NCBI GenBank assembly: GCA_003641465.1
Contig: QNAJ01000103.1
Span: 1 to 5,929 of the forward strand
DNA length: 5,929 nucleotides
Source: Verrucomicrobiota bacterium
Lineage (GTDB): Bacteria; Verrucomicrobiota; Kiritimatiellia; B70-G9
Direction: 5' to 3'
Shown here: positions 5,205 through 5,929 of the stretch, one piece after another
Position numbering within the stretch: position 1 is the stretch's first letter
Layout: every line of letters starts with the position of its first letter
Position numbers and translations under genes: made by a program
The notes under the pieces: model-generated
Told to the model about the DNA's origin: nothing
Databases searched by the model: none
The model's input: the letters and a program-made list of their open reading frames with translations, nothing else

Positions 5205-5929
5205 TCAGCCCCACAGCAGTGACCGGAAAACACGGAATATCTCCACAACGTCGCCGCGAACTACCACGTCGGCCTCCCCATCCACCGGCGTCGGATCCCG
5301 ATTGACCACCACCAGGGCGGTCGAGGGGCTTCTCAGTCGGGGAAGCATGGCCGCCGGATATACCACCAGGGACGTTCCCACCACCAGTAGAACATCCGCC
5401 GCCCCGACTGCCTGCTCCGCTGCGTTCCAGGCAGCCGAAGGCAGTTGTTCACCGAAGAAGACGATTTCCGGCTTCAGCACTCCACCGCAATGACACAACG
5501 GAACACACCCTAAGGCCACGTCCTCAAGAAGCTCGTCCGTCGGTCGTCTCTTGCCGCAGCGGATACAGCGGCTGGTCCGATAGCTCCCGTGCAGGTGATA
5601 CACCTGCCGTGAGCCCGCCTGCTCGTGCAGGTCATCAATGTTCTGGGTTATCACCTCCACCTGGACCGCCTGCTGCCAGCGGGCGATTTCCTCGTGCGCC
5701 GCATTGGGCCGCGCTCCCAACAGCACCTGGTAAAATCGGGCCGCAAAGCGGAAGAAACGTTCCGGTTCGCGCATGAACTCCCCGATTTCAAAGATCCCGA
5801 TATTGGCGGGGTCCGAATAAAGCCCGTCCCGGGAACGGAAATCGGGAATACCGGACGGGACCGTGATGCCCGCGCCGGTGAGGACCGCGATTCTGCGGCT
5901 GCTGCCCAGCAGCCGGGCCGCCTGCTCAA
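5205..5929 (-). CDS. Sir2-family NAD-dependent protein deacylase (N-terminus outside window)
   Basis: The visible 240 residues are almost a complete sirtuin (typical length about 240-250), so only a few N-terminal residues lie beyond the right edge. It removes acyl groups from lysine using NAD+. Motifs in order, numbered from the first visible residue: the NAD-binding GAGITVPSGIPDFRS (18-32), TQNIDDLH (94-101), and HLHGS with the catalytic His at 113. Zinc ligands are CIRC (121-124) plus CVPLCHCGG (141-149), then LKPEIVFFGE (151-160), GTSLVVYPAA (184-193) and VVNRDPTP (207-214). The PSGIPDFR and SLVVYPAA..P stretches closely resemble Thermotoga maritima Sir2. The second zinc pair is spaced Cys-x-Cys (145, 147) rather than the usual Cys-x2-Cys, with an extra Cys141. 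It lies 55 bases upstream of the beta-helix gene on the same strand. Confidence 0.93.
   Translation of the reverse strand, partial: EQAARLLGSSRRIAVLTGAGITVPSGIPDFRSRDGLYSDPANIGIFEIGEFMREPERFFRFAARFYQVLLGARPNAAHEEIARWQQAVQVEVITQNIDDLHEQAGSRQVYHLHGSYRTSRCIRCGKRRPTDELLEDVALGCVPLCHCGGVLKPEIVFFGEQLPSAAWNAAEQAVGAADVLLVVGTSLVVYPAAMLPRLRSPSTALVVVNRDPTPVDGEADVVVRGDVVEIFRVFRSLLWG

Overview
The window looks like ordinary chromosomal DNA from a GC-rich, double-membraned (Gram-negative-type) bacterium. Several products point to a diderm envelope: an exported protein with a probable outer-membrane barrel start, a LolA/RseB-like periplasmic protein, and the amino-sugar enzyme GlmM. The mix of a YidD-like protein, a TPR/membrane protein, a left-handed beta-helix protein and a Thermotoga-like sirtuin suggests a little-studied phylum rather than a model proteobacterium, but the sequence alone does not fix the taxonomy. 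No phage, IS element, CRISPR array, tRNA or rRNA was seen.

Layout, left to right. Positions 1-159 (minus) hold the start of an exported protein that runs off the left edge. Positions 160-352 are a divergent promoter region, with a GC hairpin next to the exported gene's ribosome site. Positions 353-1736 (plus) hold two overlapping genes: a secreted or anchored YidD-like protein, and a signal-peptide TPR protein with a C-terminal hydrophobic domain. This pair ends 11 bases from the convergent minus-strand block. That block, read from the right, is a Sir2-family deacylase (5929-5205, N-terminus just outside the window), then after 55 bases a stand-alone GlmU-like beta-helix protein (5149-3926), then glmM (3902-2535), then a LolA-like exported protein (2506-1748). 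The last three are separated by only 23 and 28 bases and probably form one operon, with a good promoter candidate in the 55-base gap.

How the genes may work together. GlmM makes glucosamine-1-phosphate. The beta-helix gene just upstream resembles the acetyltransferase half of GlmU, the enzyme that acts next, but it has no uridyltransferase domain and carries a helical tail. The LolA-like protein would act in the periplasm. The divergent left half looks like a second envelope module: outer-membrane candidate, YidD-like protein and TPR/membrane protein. The links between genes are inferred from position; the GlmM and sirtuin assignments are firm from motifs. The most unusual items are the elongated exported YidD-like protein coupled to the TPR/membrane protein, and the stand-alone beta-helix protein ahead of glmM.
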